64,000 nt of DNA, taken from positions 699,075 to 763,074 of the forward strand of contig MSJH02000698.1 of the NCBI GenBank assembly GCA_001931875.2. Reading direction: 5' to 3'. Under the pieces are notes generated by a model, which searched no databases, was not told where the DNA came from, and saw only the letters and a list, made by a program, of their open reading frames with translations. A program made the position numbers and the translations under genes. Of the stretch, positions 62,201 to 64,000 are shown one piece after another; within the stretch, counting starts at the first letter, position 1; each line of letters starts with the position of its first letter. This stretch comes from Byssochlamys sp. IMV 00236. Its lineage: Eukaryota; Ascomycota; Eurotiomycetes; Eurotiales; Thermoascaceae.

Positions 62201-63540
62201 GGTATAAATTATTTAAAAAGTATAATCTTTTTATTATAAAAATAAAATATTCTATTAATATATAGTATAAGAAGAAATATAAAAAGGTTTATTTAGTAAA
62301 TATATTAAATAAACTTATAATAGCTTTAGGGGGATTATTAAAATAAAAAGAAATTATTAGGAAATATTATTATAAAAACCTCTAAAGAAGTATAAAAAAA
62401 ATATATAGAAGATTTATTAAATATATTTAGCTAAAGATATTAAATATTAAGAGAGAAATAAGATTAATATTAAATTATCTAAAGAACCTTATTATAGGTA
62501 ATAATTTATAATTAAGAGAAAAAAAATTATTAATAGAGATACTTTTTACCTAAGAAATAATTTTTACCTAGATCTTTAAAGAGATTAAATAAATATACCT
62601 AGAAGTTATACTTTTAATTATTATTTAGACTATAGATTATAAACTATAATAGGTAAAGAGCTTTCTAATATTAAAAATATTCTATAATATAATATAAGAA
62701 ATAATAAAAGAGAGAATAAATATAGGGATTTTTAAATATAATTAAGGATCCTATTAAAATCTATAATTCTTAGTAAAAAAAAAAATAGTAAATATTAGCT
62801 AATTAATATAGCTATAGAAATTAATTAAATAATAATATAAGATATTAATCTGCCCCCTTTAGCTAATAAGTTCTTAGAAGAATTTAGTAAAATGCTAGTA
62901 TTAATATTTATAGACTTATTCTCTAAGTATAATTAATTAGAATTAGCTAAGAAATTATAGGATTTAATAGCTTTCTATATACTAAAGATTAGTTTAGTTT
63001 ATTAAGCTAAACTATTCTAAGAGTAGATAAATATAATATAGGAGTTTATATAAGGAGTTATAAGAATATTAATAGATAATATTCCTAATATCTATAATAT
63101 ATTTCTAGATAATATATTAATATAAGGACTTAAAACTAATTATAGGGGGGAAGAGATACTGCTAAGAATTAGAAGGTTTATATTTAAATATATCTAGAAT
63201 ATTAATAAGGTATTATATAATCTTAAACTTACAGGTTTAATAATTATTAAAAAGAAATTATAATTTATAATACTAAGAATTAAAATAATAGGCTATATAT
63301 ATAATACTAAGGGGAGATATCTTAAATCGGCTAAAATAATTAAGATTTTAAAATAGTTATCTTATTAAAACTTATAGAAAGTAAGAGGATTTTTAAAGAT
63401 TATAGCCTATTACTAGATATAGATTAAAGAATATATTATTAAAGCTAAGCTAATATACTTAATATTAAGAAAGAGATAAGACTTCTTTTAAGGGCTAGAA
63501 TAATAAGAAATAATAGATATTTTAAAAATAGCCCTAATAA
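58953..63540 (+). mobile_element. gypsy LTR retrotransposon copy B, 5' part
   Basis: A 326-bp LTR (58953-59278) is followed by internal sequence collinear with 45530-49790 of copy A: the same start after the LTR, then protease and RT relics. It stops in the region between RT and RNase H at 63540, where unrelated GC-richer sequence begins. It is inserted into M2 in the opposite orientation, like copy A. Confidence 0.85.
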
Positions 63541-64000
63541 GGGCCTATACCTCGGCCCAGCCGGGGGCGAGCTCAGCCCACCCTAGAAGCTCAGCCCACC
63601 CGAGTATTTTTACCATTTTTTAAGTGGGCCGAGCTTTTAAACTAAAAACTTCAAAAATTTATTAAAAGTCGAAACCTAAAGATATTTCACTCGAAATTAA
63701 ATATTTATATAGGTTATAACCTATATCTTATATATATAAAAAAAGAAAAATTAAATATCTAAAAATCGATTTTTAAGAATTAAAAAACCAAGAAAGATTT
63801 GTAATTTTCGAATTTCTATGTGTAATTTACTAACTCTTGCCCTAGCGTACCTAATTAAAATCCTAAAATCCTAATTTTAATATATAATGTAGACTAAAAT
63901 ATAAATTATTTTATAATATTTTTTATATATTTCTACTATGCCTAAATAGGCTAGGAAAAATCAAAGTTTCTTGGGGTGCGCCGAGATCCCAAATACTTGG
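63541..64000. mobile_element. probable end of a second mobile element interrupting copy B
   Basis: Copy A reads on without interruption at the position where copy B stops, so this sequence is an insertion. It begins GGGCCTATACCTCGGCCCAG and carries two direct copies of GCTCAGCCCACCC (63571-63583, 63589-63601) and an inverted relative GTGGGCCGAGC near 63626. GC-rich subterminal repeats of this kind are common in fungal hAT-type DNA transposons, but no transposase or other end is visible. A perfect 20-bp palindrome ATATAGGTTATAACCTATAT lies at 63707-63726. The GC-rich motifs have not been eroded as in the flanking element. Confidence 0.5.

Noticed and set aside
41456..63540. Mitochondrial DNA insertion as the cause of the AT-rich block
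   Set aside because: LTRs, a polypurine tract, target duplication and gag-pol-order relics identify it as retrotransposon; no mitochondrial gene seen.

Overview
The window is nuclear DNA of a filamentous ascomycete (Pezizomycotina, most likely Eurotiales, Aspergillus/Penicillium-like). This rests on short 49-124 bp GT-AG introns, a class I hydrophobin, an SskB/Wak1-type MAPKKK, an AMT/MEP ammonium transporter, and repeats degraded the way repeat-induced point mutation (RIP) degrades them. Gene identities come from protein motifs recognised by eye; no database search was run. Exon joins were chosen so that splice signals, reading frame and family conservation all agree.

Positions 1 to about 41.4 kb form a gene island of eleven recognisable conserved or typical fungal protein genes, one small secreted cysteine-rich protein gene and one tRNA. 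In order: the secreted protein (+), a 27-N assembly gap, Kin1/PAR-1 kinase (-), GPATCH1-type G-patch splicing factor (+), UBTD-type ubiquitin-domain protein whose first coding exon is only ATG (+), Rrp1/Nop52 ribosome-biogenesis factor (+), long-chain base (sphingoid) kinase (-), coatomer beta subunit (-), Mago nashi with seven exons (+), tRNA-Ile(UAU) with a 14-nt intron (+), Vid24/Gid4 degron receptor (+), class I hydrophobin with a long N-terminal extension (-), SskB-type HOG-pathway MAPKKK (-) and an ammonium transporter (+). These are mostly independent housekeeping, signalling and developmental genes. I see no biosynthetic cluster or operon-like system. Intergenic regions reach 3 kb; the largest lies between the divergent sskB and ammonium transporter genes.

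From 41.46 kb to 63.54 kb the sequence changes abruptly to an extremely AT-rich block with no intact gene. It is a nest of LTR retrotransposons of one Ty3/gypsy family. A complete 10.2-kb copy (45204-55448, two 326-bp LTRs, apparent 4-bp GTAG target duplication) lies inside an opposite-strand copy (43155-45203 continuing at 55449-58952). A further copy (58953-63540) lies in that same host copy, and another 3' fragment (41456-43154) lies on the left. Protease, reverse transcriptase, RNase H and integrase relics are readable in that order but carry many stops. About 3 kb of additional coding-like sequence follows the integrase in every copy that extends that far.

The last 460 bases (63541-64000) interrupt the decayed element with sequence that keeps GC-rich repeats, probably the end of a different, later mobile element. 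The first 130 bases are also AT-rich, so the gene island seems to be bounded by decayed sequence on both sides.
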